Part shown: piece after piece, positions 46,501 through 59,938 of the stretch
Position numbering within the stretch: position 1 is the first letter of the stretch
Layout of the letters: each line of letters opens with the position of its first letter
DNA from: Begonia masoniana
Taxonomy: Eukaryota > Streptophyta > Magnoliopsida > Cucurbitales > Begoniaceae
Assembly: GCA_022432975.1 (NCBI GenBank)
Contig: CM039506.1
Span: 786,671 to 850,670 of the forward strand
Length of the DNA: 64,000 nt
Reading direction: 5' to 3'
Notes under the pieces: model-generated
The model's database searches: none
What the model was told of the DNA's origin: nothing
The model's input: the letters and a program-made list of their open reading frames with translations, nothing else
Made by a program: the position numbers and the translations under genes

Positions 46501-49500
46501 AATACACGTCGTTCTCATCACTTCAAGTTAAAACCTTGAATGTGAAATGGATAACTTTGGTTCTAACCACAAGTCATGTAGCACTCAACCTCATTTGCTT
46601 GATACGTTCAACTCTTTTGGAACAAATCGATTGAAGTGAAGTTTCTTATGCTTCATCAAACGCATTACTAAGTCTTAATTACTCGTCCATGAAGGTTGTT
46701 GGGTCCTCAATACACGTCGTTCTCATCACTTCAAGTTAAAACCTTGAATGTGAAATGGATAACTTTGGTTCTAACCACAAGTCATGTAGCACTCAACCTC
46801 ATTTGCTTGATACGTTCAACTCTTTTGGAACAAATCGATTGAAGTGAAGTTTCTTATGCTTCATCAAACGCATTACTAAGTCTTAATTACTCGTCCATGA
46901 AGGTTGTTGGGTCCTCAATACACGTCGTTCTCATCACTTCAAGTTAAAACCTTGAATGTGAAATGGATAACTTTGGTTCTAACCACAAGTCATGTAGCAC
47001 TCAACCTCATTTGCTTGATACGTTCAACTCTTTTGGAACAAATCGATTGAAGTGAAGTTTCTTATGCTTCATCAAACGCATTACTAAGTCTTAATTACTC
47101 GTCCATGAAGGTTGTTGGGTCCTCAATACACGTCGTTCTCATCACTTCAAGTTAAAACCTTGAATGTGAAATGGATAACTTTGGTTCTAACCACAAGTCA
47201 TGTAGCACTCAACCTCATTTGCTTGATACGTTCAACTCTTTTGGAACAAATCGATTGAAGTGAAGTTTCTTATGCTTCATCAAACGCATTACTAAGTCTT
47301 AATTACTCGTCCATGAAGGTTGTTGGGTCCTCAATACACGTCGTTCTCATCACTTCAAGTTAAAACCTTGAATGTGAAATGGATAACTTTGGTTCTAACC
47401 ACAAGTCATGTAGCACTCAACCTCATTTGCTTGATACGTTCAACTCTTTTGGAACAAATCGATTGAAGTGAAGTTTCTTATGCTTCATCAAACGCATTAC
47501 TAAGTCTTAATTACGCGTCCATGAAGGTTGTTGGGTCCTCAATACACGTCGTTCTCATCACTTCAAGTTAAAACCTTGAATGTGAAATGGATAACTTTGG
47601 TTCTAACCACAAGTCATGTAGCACTCAACCTCATTTGCTTGATACGTTCAACTCTTTTGGAACAAATCGATTGAAGTGAAGTTTCTTATGCTTCATCAAA
47701 CGCATTACTAAGTCTTAATTACGCGTCCATGAAGGTTGTTGGGTCCTCAATACACGTCGTTCTCATCACTTCAAGTTAAAACCTTGAATGTGAAATGGAT
47801 AACTTTGGTTCTAACCACAAGTCATGTAGCACTCAACCTCATTTGCTTGATACGTTCAACTCTTTTGGAACAAATCGATTGAAGTGAAGTTTCTTATGCT
47901 TCATCAAACGCATTACTAAGTCTTAATTACTCGTCCATGAAGGTTGTTGGGTCCTCAATACACGTCGTTCTCATCACTTCAAGTTAAAACCTTGAATGTG
48001 AAATGGATAACTTTGGTTCTAACCACAAGTCATGTAGCACTCAACCTCATTTGCTTGATACGTTCAACTCTTTTGGAACAAATCGATTGAAGTGAAGTTT
48101 CTTATGCTTCATCAAACGCATTACTAAGTCTTAATTACTCGTCCATGAAGGTTGTTGGGTCCTCAATACACGTCGTTCTCATCACTTCAAGTTAAAACCT
48201 TGAATGTGAAATGGATAACTTTGGTTCTAACCACAAGTCATGTAGCACTCAACCTCATTTGCTTGATACGTTCAACTCTTTTGGAACAAATCGATTGAAG
48301 TGAAGTTTCTTATGCTTCATCAAACGCATTACTAAGTCTTAATTACGCGTCCATGAAGGTTGTTGGGTCCTCAATACACGTCGTTCTCATCACTTCAAGT
48401 TAAAACCTTGAATGTGAAATGGATAACTTTGGTTCTAACCACAAGTCATGTAGCACTCAACCTCATTTGCTTGATACGTTCAACTCTTTTGGAACAAATC
48501 GATTGAAGTGAAGTTTCTTATGCTTCATCAAACGCATTACTAAGTCTTAATTACGCGTCCATGAAGGTTGTTGGGTCCTCAATACACGTCGTTCTCATCA
48601 CTTCAAGTTAAAACCTTGAATGTGAAATGGATAACTTTGGTTCTAACCACAAGTCATGTAGCACTCAACCTCATTTGCTTGATACGTTCAACTCTTTTGG
48701 AACAAATCGATTGAAGTGAAGTTTCTTATGCTTCATCAAACGCATTACTAAGTCTTAATTACTCGTCCATGAAGGTTGTTGGGTCCTCAATACACGTCGT
48801 TCTCATCACTTCAAGTTAAAACCTTGAATGTGAAATGGATAACTTTGGTTCTAACCACAAGTCATGTAGCACTCAACCTCATTTGCTTGATACGTTCAAC
48901 TCTTTTGGAACAAATCGATTGAAGTGAAGTTTCTTATGCTTCATCAAACGCATTACTAAGTCTTAATTACGCGTCCATGAAGGTTGTTGGGTCCTCAATA
49001 CACGTCGTTCTCATCACTTCAAGTTAAAACCTTGAATGTGAAATGGATAACTTTGGTTCTAACCACAAGTCATGTAGCACTCAACCTCATTTGCTTGATA
49101 CGTTCAACTCTTTTGGAACAAATCGATTGAAGTGAAGTTTCTTATGCTTCATCAAACGCATTACTAAGTCTTAATTACTCGTCCATGAAGGTTGTTGGGT
49201 CCTCAATACACGTCGTTCTCATCACTTCAAGTTAAAACCTTGAATGTGAAATGGATAACTTTGGTTCTAACCACAAGTCATGTAGCACTCAACCTCATTT
49301 GCTTGATACGTTCAACTCTTTTGGAACAAATCGATTGAAGTGAAGTTTCTTATGCTTCATCAAACGCATTACTAAGTCTTAATTACTCGTCCATGAAGGT
49401 TGTTGGGTCCTCAATACACGTCGTTCTCATCACTTCAAGTTAAAACCTTGAATGTGAAATGGATAACTTTGGTTCTAACCACAAGTCATGTAGCACTCAA

Positions 49501-52500
49501 CCTCATTTGCTTGATACGTTCAACTCTTTTGGAACAAATCGATTGAAGTGAAGTTTCTTATGCTTCATCAAACGCATTACTAAGTCTTAATTACGCGTCC
49601 ATGAAGGTTGTTGGGTCCTCAATACACGTCGTTCTCATCACTTCAAGTTAAAACCTTGAATGTGAAATGGATAACTTTGGTTCTAACCACAAGTCATGTA
49701 GCACTCAACCTCATTTGCTTGATACGTTCAACTCTTTTGGAACAAATCGATTGAAGTGAAGTTTCTTATGCTTCATCAAACGCATTACTAAGTCTTAATT
49801 ACTCGTCCATGAAGGTTGTTGGGTCCTCAATACACGTCGTTCTCATCACTTCAAGTTAAAACCTTGAATGTGAAATGGATAACTTTGGTTCTAACCACAA
49901 GTCATGTAGCACTCAACCTCATTTGCTTGATACGTTCAACTCTTTTGGAACAAATCGATTGAAGTGAAGTTTCTTATGCTTCATCAAACGCATTACTAAG
50001 TCTTAATTACGCGTCCATGAAGGTTGTTGGGTCCTCAATACACGTCGTTCTCATCACTTCAAGTTAAAACCTTGAATGTGAAATGGATAACTTGGTTCTA
50101 ACCACAAGTCATGTAGCACTCAACCTCATTTGCTTGATACGTTCAACTCTTTTGGAACAAATCGATTGAAGTGAAGTTTCTTATGCTTTATCAAACGCAT
50201 TACTAAGTCTTAATTACTCGTCCATGAAGGTTGTTGGGTCCTCAATACACGTCGTTCTCATCACTTCAAGTTAAAACCTTGAATGTGAAATGAATAACTT
50301 TGGTTCTAACCACAAGTCATGTAGCACTCAACCTCATTTGCTTGATACGTTCAACTCTTTTGGAACAAATCGATTGAAGTGAAGTTTCTTATGCTTCATC
50401 AAACGCATTACTAAGTCTTAATTACTCGTCCATGAAGGTTGTTGGGTCTTCAATACACGTCGTTCTCATCACTTCAAGTTAAAACCTTGAATGTGAAATG
50501 GATAACTTTGGTTCTAACCACAAGTCATGTAGCACTCAACCTCATTTGCTTGATACGTTCAACACTTTTGCAACAAATCGATTGAAGTGAAGTTTCTTAT
50601 GCTTCATCAAACGCATTACTAAGTCTAATTACGCGTCGATGAAGTTTGTTGGGTCCTCCATACACGACGTTCTCATCACTTCAAGTTAAAACCTTGAATG
50701 TGAAATGGATAACTTGGTTCTAACCACAAGTCATGTAGCACTCAACCTCATTTGCTTGATACGTTCAACTCTTTTGGAACAAATCGATTGAAGTGAAGTT
50801 TCTTATGCTTCATCAAACGCATTACTAAGTCTTAATTACTCGTCCATGAAGGTTGTTGGGTCCTCAATACACGTCGTTCTCATCACTTCAAGTTAAAACC
50901 TTGAATGTGAAATGGATAACTTTGGTTCTAACCACAAGTCATGTAGCACTCAACCTCATTTGCTTGATACGTTCAACTCTTTTGGAACAAATCGATTGAA
51001 GTGAAGTTTCTTATGCTTCATCAAACGCATTACTAAGTCTTAATTACTCGTCCATGAAGGTTGTTGGGTCCTCAATACACGTCGTTCTCATCACTTCAAG
51101 TTAAAACCTTGAATGTGAAATGGATAACTTTGGTTCTAACCACAAGTCATGTAGCACTCAACCTCATTTGCTTGATACGTTCAACTCTTTTGGAACAAAT
51201 CGATTGAAGTGAAGTTTCTTATGCTTCATCAAACGCATTACTAAGTCTTAATTACTCGTCCATGAAGGTTGTTGGGTCCTCAATACACGTCGTTCTCATC
51301 ACTTCAAGTTAAAACCTTGAATGTGAAATGGATAACTTTGGTTCTAACCACAAGTCATGTAGCACTCAACCTCATTTGCTTGATACGTTCAACTCTTTTG
51401 GAACAAATCGATTGAAGTGAAGTTTCTTATGCTTCATCAAACGCATTACTAAGTCTTAATTACTCGTCCATGAAGGTTGTTGGGTCCTCAATACACGTCG
51501 TTCTCATCACTTCAAGTTAAAACCTTGAATGTGAAATGGATAACTTTGGTTCTAACCACAAGTCATGTAGCACTCAACCTCATTTGCTTGATACGTTCAA
51601 CTCTTTTGGAACAAATCGATTGAAGTGAAGTTTCTTATGCTTCATCAAACGCATTACTAAGTCTTAATTACTCGTCCATGAAGGTTGTTGGGTCCTCAAT
51701 ACACGTCGTTCTCATCACTTCAAGTTAAAACCTTGAATGTGAAATGGATAACTTTGGTTCTAACCACAAGTCATGTAGCACTCAACCTCATTTGCTTGAT
51801 ACGTTCAACTCTTTTGGAACAAATCGATTGAAGTGAAGTTTCTTATGCTTCATCAAACGCATTACTAAGTCTTAATTACTCGTCCATGAAGGTTGTTGGG
51901 TCCTCAATACACGTCGTTCTCATCACTTCAAGTTAAAACCTTGAATGTGAAATGGATAACTTTGGTTCTAACCACAAGTCATGTAGCACTCAACCTCATT
52001 TGCTTGATACGTTCAACTCTTTTGGAACAAATCGATTGAAGTGAAGTTTCTTATGCTTCATCAAACGCATTACTAAGTCTTAATTACGCGTCCATGAAGG
52101 TTGTTGGGTCCTCAATACACGTCGTTCTCATCACTTCAAGTTAAAACCTTGAATGTGAAATGGATAACTTTGGTTCTAACCACAAGTCATGTAGCACTCA
52201 ACCTCATTTGCTTGATACGTTCAACTCTTTTGGAACAAATCGATTGAAGTGAAGTTTCTTATGCTTCATCAAACGCATTACTAAGTCTTAATTACTCGTC
52301 CATGAAGGTTGTTGGGTCCTCAATACACGTCGTTCTCATCACTTCAAGTTAAAACCTTGAATGTGAAATGGATAACTTTGGTTCTAACCACAAGTCATGT
52401 AGCACTCAACCTCATTTGCTTGATACGTTCAACTCTTTTGGAACAAATCGATTGAAGTGAAGTTTCTTATGCTTCATCAAACGCATTACTAAGTCTTAAT

Positions 52501-55500
52501 TACTCGTCCATGAAGGTTGTTGGGTCCTCAATACACGTCGTTCTCATCACTTCAAGTTAAAACCTTGAATGTGAAATGGATAACTTTGGTTCTAACCACA
52601 AGTCATGTAGCACTCAACCTCATTTGCTTGATACGTTCAACTCTTTTGGAACAAATCGATTGAAGTGAAGTTTCTTATGCTTCATCAAACGCATTACTAA
52701 GTCTTAATTACTCGTCCATGAAGGTTGTTGGGTCCTCAATACACGTCGTTCTCATCACTTCAAGTTAAAACCTTGAATGTGAAATGGATAACTTTGGTTC
52801 TAACCACAAGTCATGTAGCACTCAACCTCATTTGCTTGATACGTTCAACTCTTTTGGAACAAATCGATTGAAGTGAAGTTTCTTATGCTTCATCAAACGC
52901 ATTACTAAGTCTTAATTACTCGTCCATGAAGGTTGTTGGGTCCTCAATACACGTCGTTCTCATCACTTCAAGTTAAAACCTTGAATGTGAAATGGATAAC
53001 TTTGGTTCTAACCACAAGTCATGTAGCACTCAACCTCATTTGCTTGATACGTTCAACTCTTTTGGAACAAATCGATTGAAGTGAAGTTTCTTATGCTTCA
53101 TCAAACGCATTACTAAGTCTTAATTACTCGTCCATGAAGGTTGTTGGGTCTCAATACACGTCGTTCTCATCACTTCAAGTTAAAACCTTGAATGTGAAAT
53201 GGATAACTTTGGTTCTAACCACAAGTCATGTAGCACTCAACCTCATTTGCTTGATACGTTCAACTCTTTTGGAACAAATCGATTGAAGTGAAGTTTCTTA
53301 TGCTTCATCAAACGCATTACTAAGTTTTAATTACTCGTCCATGAAGGTTGTTGGGTCCTCAATACACGTCGTTCTCATCACTTCAAGTTAAAACCTTGAA
53401 TGTGAAATGGATAACTTTGGTTCTAACCACAAGTCATGTAGCACTCAACCTCATTTGCTTGATACGTTCAACTCTTTTGGAACAAATCGATTGAAGTGAA
53501 GTTTCTTATGCTTAATCAAACGCATTACTAAGTCTTAATTACTCGTCCATGAAGGTTGTTGGGTCTTCAATACACGTCGTTCTCATCACTTCAAGTTAAA
53601 ACCTTGAATGTGAAATGGATAACTTTGGTTCTAACCACAAGTCATGTAGCACTCAACCTCATTTGCTTGATACGTTCAACTCTTTTGGAACAAATCGATT
53701 GAAGTGAAGTTTCTTATGCTTCATCAAACGCATTACTAAGTTTTAATTACTCGTCCATGAAGGTTGTTGGGTCCTCAATACACGTCGTTCTCATCACTTC
53801 AAGTTAAAACCTTGAATGTGAAATGGATAACTTTGGTTCTAACCACAAGTCATGTAGCACTCAACCTCATTTGCTTGATACGTTCAACTCTTTTGGAACA
53901 AATCGATTGAAGTGAAGTTTCTTATGCTTCATCAAACGCATGACTAAGTCTTAATTACTCGTCCATGAAGGTTGTTGGGTCCTCAATACACGTCGTTCTC
54001 ATCACTTCAAGTTAAAACCTTGAATGTGAAATGGATAACTTTGGTTCTAACCACAAGTCATGTAGCACTCAACCTCATTTGCTTGATACGTTCAACTCTT
54101 TTGGAACAAATCGATTGAAGTGAAGTTTCTTATGCTTCATCAAACGCATTACTAAGTCTTAATTACGCGTCCATGAAGGTTGTTGGGTCCTCAATACACG
54201 TCGTTCTCATCACTTCAAGTTAAACCTTGAATGTGAAATGGATAACTTTGGTTCTAACCACAAGTCATGTAGCACTCAACCTCATTCGCTTGATACGTTC
54301 AACTCTTTTGGAACAAATCGATTGAAGTGAAGTTTCTTATGCTTCATCAAACGCATTACTAAGTCTTAATTACTCGTCCATGAAGGTTGTTGGGTCCTCA
54401 ATACACGTCGTTCTCATCACTTCAAGTTAAAACCTTGAATGTGAAATGGATAACTTTGGTTCTAACCACAAGTCATGTAGCACTCAACCTCATTTGCTTG
54501 ATACGTTCAACTCTTTTGGAACAAATCGATTAAAGTGAAGTTTCTTATGCTTCATCAAACGCATTACTAAGTCTTAATTTCGCGTCCATGAAGGTTGTTG
54601 GGTCCTCAATGCACGTCGTTCTCATCACTTCAATTTAAAACCTTGAATGTGAAATGGATAACTTTGGTTCTCACCACAAGTCATGTAGCACTCAACCTCA
54701 TTTGCTTGATACGTTCAACTCTTTTGGAACAAATCTATTGAAGTGAAGTTTCTTATGCTTAATCAAACGCATTACTAAGTCTTACATACTCGTCCATGAA
54801 GGTTGTTGGGTCCTTCAATACACGTCGTTCTCATCACTTCAAGTTAAAACCTTGAATGTGAAATGGTTAACTTTGGTTCTAACCACAAGTCATGTAGCAC
54901 TCAACCTCATTTGCTTGATACGTTCAACTCTTTTGGAACAAATCGATTGAAGTGAAGTTTCTTATGCTTCATCAAACGCATTACTAATTCTTAATTACTC
55001 GTCCATGAAGGTTGTTAAGTCCTCAATACACGTCGTTCTCATCACTTCAAGTTAAAACCTTGAATGTGAATGGATAACTTTGGTTCTAACCACAAGTCAT
55101 GTAGCACTCAACCTCATTTGCTTGATACGTTCAACTCTTTTGGAACAAATCGATTGAAGTGAAGTTTGTTATGCTTCATCAAACGCATTACTAAGGCTTA
55201 ATTACTCGTCCATGAAGGTTATTGGGTCTTCAATACACGTCGTTCATATCACTTCAAGTTAAAACCTTGAATGTGAAATGGATAACTTTGGTTCGAACCA
55301 CAAGTCATGTAGCACTCAACCTCATTTGCTTGATACGTTCAACTCTTTTGGAACAAATCGATTGAAGTGAAGTTTCTTATGCTTCATCAAACGCATTACT
55401 AAGTCTTAATTACTCGTCCATGAAGGTTGTTGGGTCCTCAATACACGTCGTTCTCATCACTTCAAGTTAAAACCTTGAATGTGAAATGGATAACTTTGGT

Positions 55501-58500
55501 TCTAACCACAAGTCATGTAGCACTCAACCTCATTTGCTTGATACGTTCAACTCTTTTGGAACAAATCGATTGAAGTGAAGTTTCTTATGCTTAATCAAAC
55601 GCATTACTAAGTCTTAATTACTCGTCCATGAAGGTTGTTGGGTCTTCAATACACGTCGTTCTCATCACTTCAAGTTAAAACCTTGAATGTGAAATGGATA
55701 ACTTTGGTTCTAACCACAAGTCATGTAGCACTCAACCTCATTTGCTTGATACGTTCAACTCTTTTGGAACAAATCGATTGAAGTGAAGTTTCTTATGCTT
55801 CATCAAACGCATTACTAAGTCTTAATTACTCGTCCATGAAGGTTGTTGGGTCCTCAATACACGTCGTTCTCATCACTTCAAGTTAAAACCTTGAATGTGA
55901 AATGGATAACTTTGGTTCTAACCACAAGTCATGTAGCACTCAACCTCATTTGCTTGATACGTTCAACTCTTTTGGAACAAATCGATTGAAGTGAAGTTTC
56001 TTATGCTTCATCAAACGCATTACTAAGTCTTAATTACTCGTCCATGAAGGTTGTTGGGTCCTCAATACACGTCGTTCTCATCACTTCAAGTTAAAACCTT
56101 GAATGTGAAATGGATAACTTTGGTTCTAACCACAAGTCATGTAGCACTCAACCTCATTTGCTTGATACGTTCAACTCTTTTGGAACAAATCGATTGAAGT
56201 GAAGTTTCTTATGCTTCATCAAACGCATTACTAAGTCTTAATTACTCGTCCATGAAGGTTGTTGGGTCCTCAATACACGTCGTTCTCATCACTTCAAGTT
56301 AAAACCTTGAATGTGAAATGGATAACTTTGGTTCTAACCACAAGTCATGTAGCACTCAACCTCATTTGCTTGATACGTTCAACTCTTTTGGAACAAATCG
56401 ATTGAAGTGAAGTTTCTTATGCTTCATCAAACGCATTACTAAGTCTTAATTACTCGTCCATGAAGGTTGTTGGGTCCTCAATACACGTCGTTCTCATCAC
56501 TTCAAGTTAAAACCTTGAATGTGAAATGGATAACTTTGGTTCTAACCACAAGTCATGTAGCACTCAACCTCATTTGCTTGATACGTTCAACTCTTTTGGA
56601 ACAAATCGATTGAAGTGAAGTTTCTTATGCTTCATCAAACGCATTACTAAGTCTTAATTACTCGTCCATGAAGGTTGTTGGGTCCTCAATACACGTCGTT
56701 CTCATCACTTCAAGTTAAAACCTTGAATGTGAAATGGATAACTTTGGTTCTAACCACAAGTCATGTAGCACTCAACCTCATTTGCTTGATACGTTCAACT
56801 CTTTTGGAACAAATCGATTGAAGTGAAGTTTCTTATGCTTAATCAAACGCATTACTAAGTCTTAATTACTCGTCCATGAAGGTTGTTGGGTCCTCAATAC
56901 ACGTCGTTCTCATCACTTCAAGTTAAAACCTTGAATGTGAAATGGATAACTTGGTTCTAACCACAAGTCATGTAGCACTCAACCTCATTTGCTTGATACG
57001 TTCAACTCTTTTGGAACAAATCGATTGAAGTGAAGTTTCTTATGCTTAATCAAACGCATTACTAAGTCTTAATTACTCGTCCATGAAGGTTGTTGGGTCC
57101 TCAATACACGTCGTTCTCATCACTTCAAGTTAAAACCTTGAATGTGAAATGGATAACTTTGGTTCTAACCACAAGTCATGTAGCACTCAACCTCATTTGC
57201 TTGATACGTTCAACTCTTTTGGAACAAATCGATTGAAGTGAAGTTTCTTATGCTTAATCAAACGCATTACTAAGTCTTAATTACTCGTCCATGAAGGTTG
57301 TTGGGTCTCAATACACGTCGTTCTCATCACTTCAAGTTAAAACCTTGAATGTGAAATGGATAACTTTGGTTCTAACCACAAGTCATGTAGCACTCAACCT
57401 CATTTGCTTGATACGTTCAACTCTTTTGGAACAAATCGATTGAAGTGAAGTTTCTTATGCTTCATCAAACGCATTACTAAGTCTTAATTACGCGTCCATG
57501 AAGGTTGTTGGGTCCTCAATACACGTCGTTCTCATCACTTCAAGTTAAAACCTTGAATGTGAAATGGATAACTTTGGTTCTAACCACAAGTCATGTAGCA
57601 CTCAACCTCATTTGCTTGATACGTTCAACCTTTTGGAACAAATCGATTGAAGTGAAGTTTCTTATGCTTCATCAAACGCATTACCAAGTCTTAATTACGC
57701 GTCCATGTAGGTTGTTAGGTACTCAATACACGTCGTTCTCATCACTTAAAGTTAAAACCTTGAAATTTAAATGGATAACTTTGGTTCTAACCACAAGTCA
57801 TGTAGCACTCAACCTCATTTGCTTGATACGTTCAACTCTTTTGGAACAAATCGATTGAAGTGAAGTTTCTTATGCTTAATCAAACGCATTACTAAGTCTT
57901 AATTACTCGTCCATGAAGGTTGTTGGGTCTTCAATACACGTCGTTCTCATCACTTCAAGTTAAAACCTTGAATGTGAAATGGATAACTTTGGTTCTAACC
58001 ACAAGTCATGTAGCACTCAACCTCATTTGCTTGATACGTTCAACTCTTTTGGAACAAATCGATTGAAATAAAGTTTCTTATGCTTAATCAAACGCTTTAC
58101 TAAGTCTTAATTACTCGTCCATGAAGGTTGTTGGGTACTCAATACACGTCGTTCTCTATCACTTCAAGTTAAAACCTTGAATGTGAATGGATAACTTTAG
58201 GTTCTAACCACAAGTCATGTAGCACTCAACTCATTTGCTTGATACGTTCAACTCTTTTGGAACAAATCGATTGAAGTGAAGTTTCTTATGCTTCATCAAA
58301 CGCATTACAAAGTCTTAATTACTCGTCCATGAAGGTTGTTGGGTCTTCAATACACGTCGTTCTTATCACTTCAAGTTAAAACCTTGAATGTGAAGTGGAT
58401 AACTTTGGTTCTAACCACAAGTCATGTAGCACTCAACCTCATTTGCTTGATACGTTCAACTCTTTTGGAACAAATCGATTGAAGTGAAGTTCTTATGCTT

Positions 58501-59938
58501 CATCAAACGCATTACTAAGTCTTAATTACTCGTCCATGTAGGTTGTTAGGTACTCAATACACGTCGTTCTCATCACTTCAAGTTAAAACCTTGAATGTGA
58601 AATGGATAACTTTGGTTCTAACCACAAGTCATGTAGCACTCAACCTCATTTGCTTGATACGTTCAACTCTTTTGGAACAAATCGATTGAAGTGAAGTTTC
58701 TTATGCTTAATCAAACGCATTACTAAGTCTTAATTACTCGTCCATGTAGGTTGTTGGGTCCTCAATACACGTCGTTCTCATCACTTCAAGTTAAAACCTT
58801 GAATGTGAAATGGATAACTTTGGTTCTAACCACAAGTCATGTAGCACTCAACCTCATTTGCTTGATACGTTCAACTCTTTTGGAACAAATCGATTGAAGT
58901 GAAGTTTCTTATGCTTAATCAACGCATTACTAAGTCTTAATTACTCGTCCATGAAGGTTGTTGGGTCCTTCAATACACGTCGTTCTTATCACTTCAAGTT
59001 AAAACCTTGAATGTGAAATGGATAACTTTGGTTCTAACCACAAGTCATGTAGCACTCAACCTCATTTGCTTGATACGTTCAACCCTTTTGGAACAAATCG
59101 ATTGAAGTGAAGTTTCTTATACTTAATCAAACGCATTACTATGTCTTAAGTACTCGTCCATGAAGGTTGTTGGGTACTTAAGACACGTCGTTCTCATCAC
59201 TTCAAGTTAAAACCTTGAATGTGAAATGGATAACTTTGGTTCTAACCACAAGTCATGTAGCACTCAACCTCATTTGCTTGATACGTTCAACCCTTTTGGA
59301 ACAAATCGATTGAAGTGATGTTTCTTATGCTTAATCAAACGCATTACTAAGTCTTAAATACTCGTCCATGAAGGTTGTTGGGTCTTCAATACACGTCGTT
59401 CTCATCACTTCAAGTTAAAACCTTGAATGTGAAATGGATAACTTTGGTTCTAACCACAAGTCATGTAGCACTCAACCTCATTTGCTTGATACGTTCAACT
59501 CTTTTGGAACAAATCGATTAAAGTGAAGTTTCTTATGCTTCATCAAACGCTTTACTAAGTCTTAATTACGCGTCCATGAAGGTTGTTGGGTACTCAATAC
59601 ACGTCGTTCTCATCACTTCAAGTTAAAACCTTGATTGTGAAATGGATTACTTAGGTTCTAACCACAAGTCATGTAGCACTCCAACTCATTTGCTTCATAC
59701 GTTTAACTCTTTTGGAACAAATCGATTGAAGTGAAGTTTCTTATGCTTCATCAAACGCATTACAAAGTCTTAATGACGTGTCCATGAAGGTTGTTGGCTC
59801 CTCAATACACGTCGTTCTTATCACTTCAAGTTAAAACTTTGAATGTGAAATGGATAACTTTGGTTCTAACCACAAGTCATGTAGCACCAAACCTTATTTG
59901 CTTGATACGTTCAACTCTTTTGGAACAAATCGATTAAA

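Noticed and set aside
45641..54600. A regular higher-order period in the core of array 2 based on the ACGCGT variant
   Set aside because: The variant occurs at monomer offsets 0, 4, 9, 10, 13, 14, 16, 19, 21, 24, 31, 41 and 43 from 45641. Several intervals equal ten units, but the series as a whole is not periodic, so I do not claim a higher-order repeat in the core.
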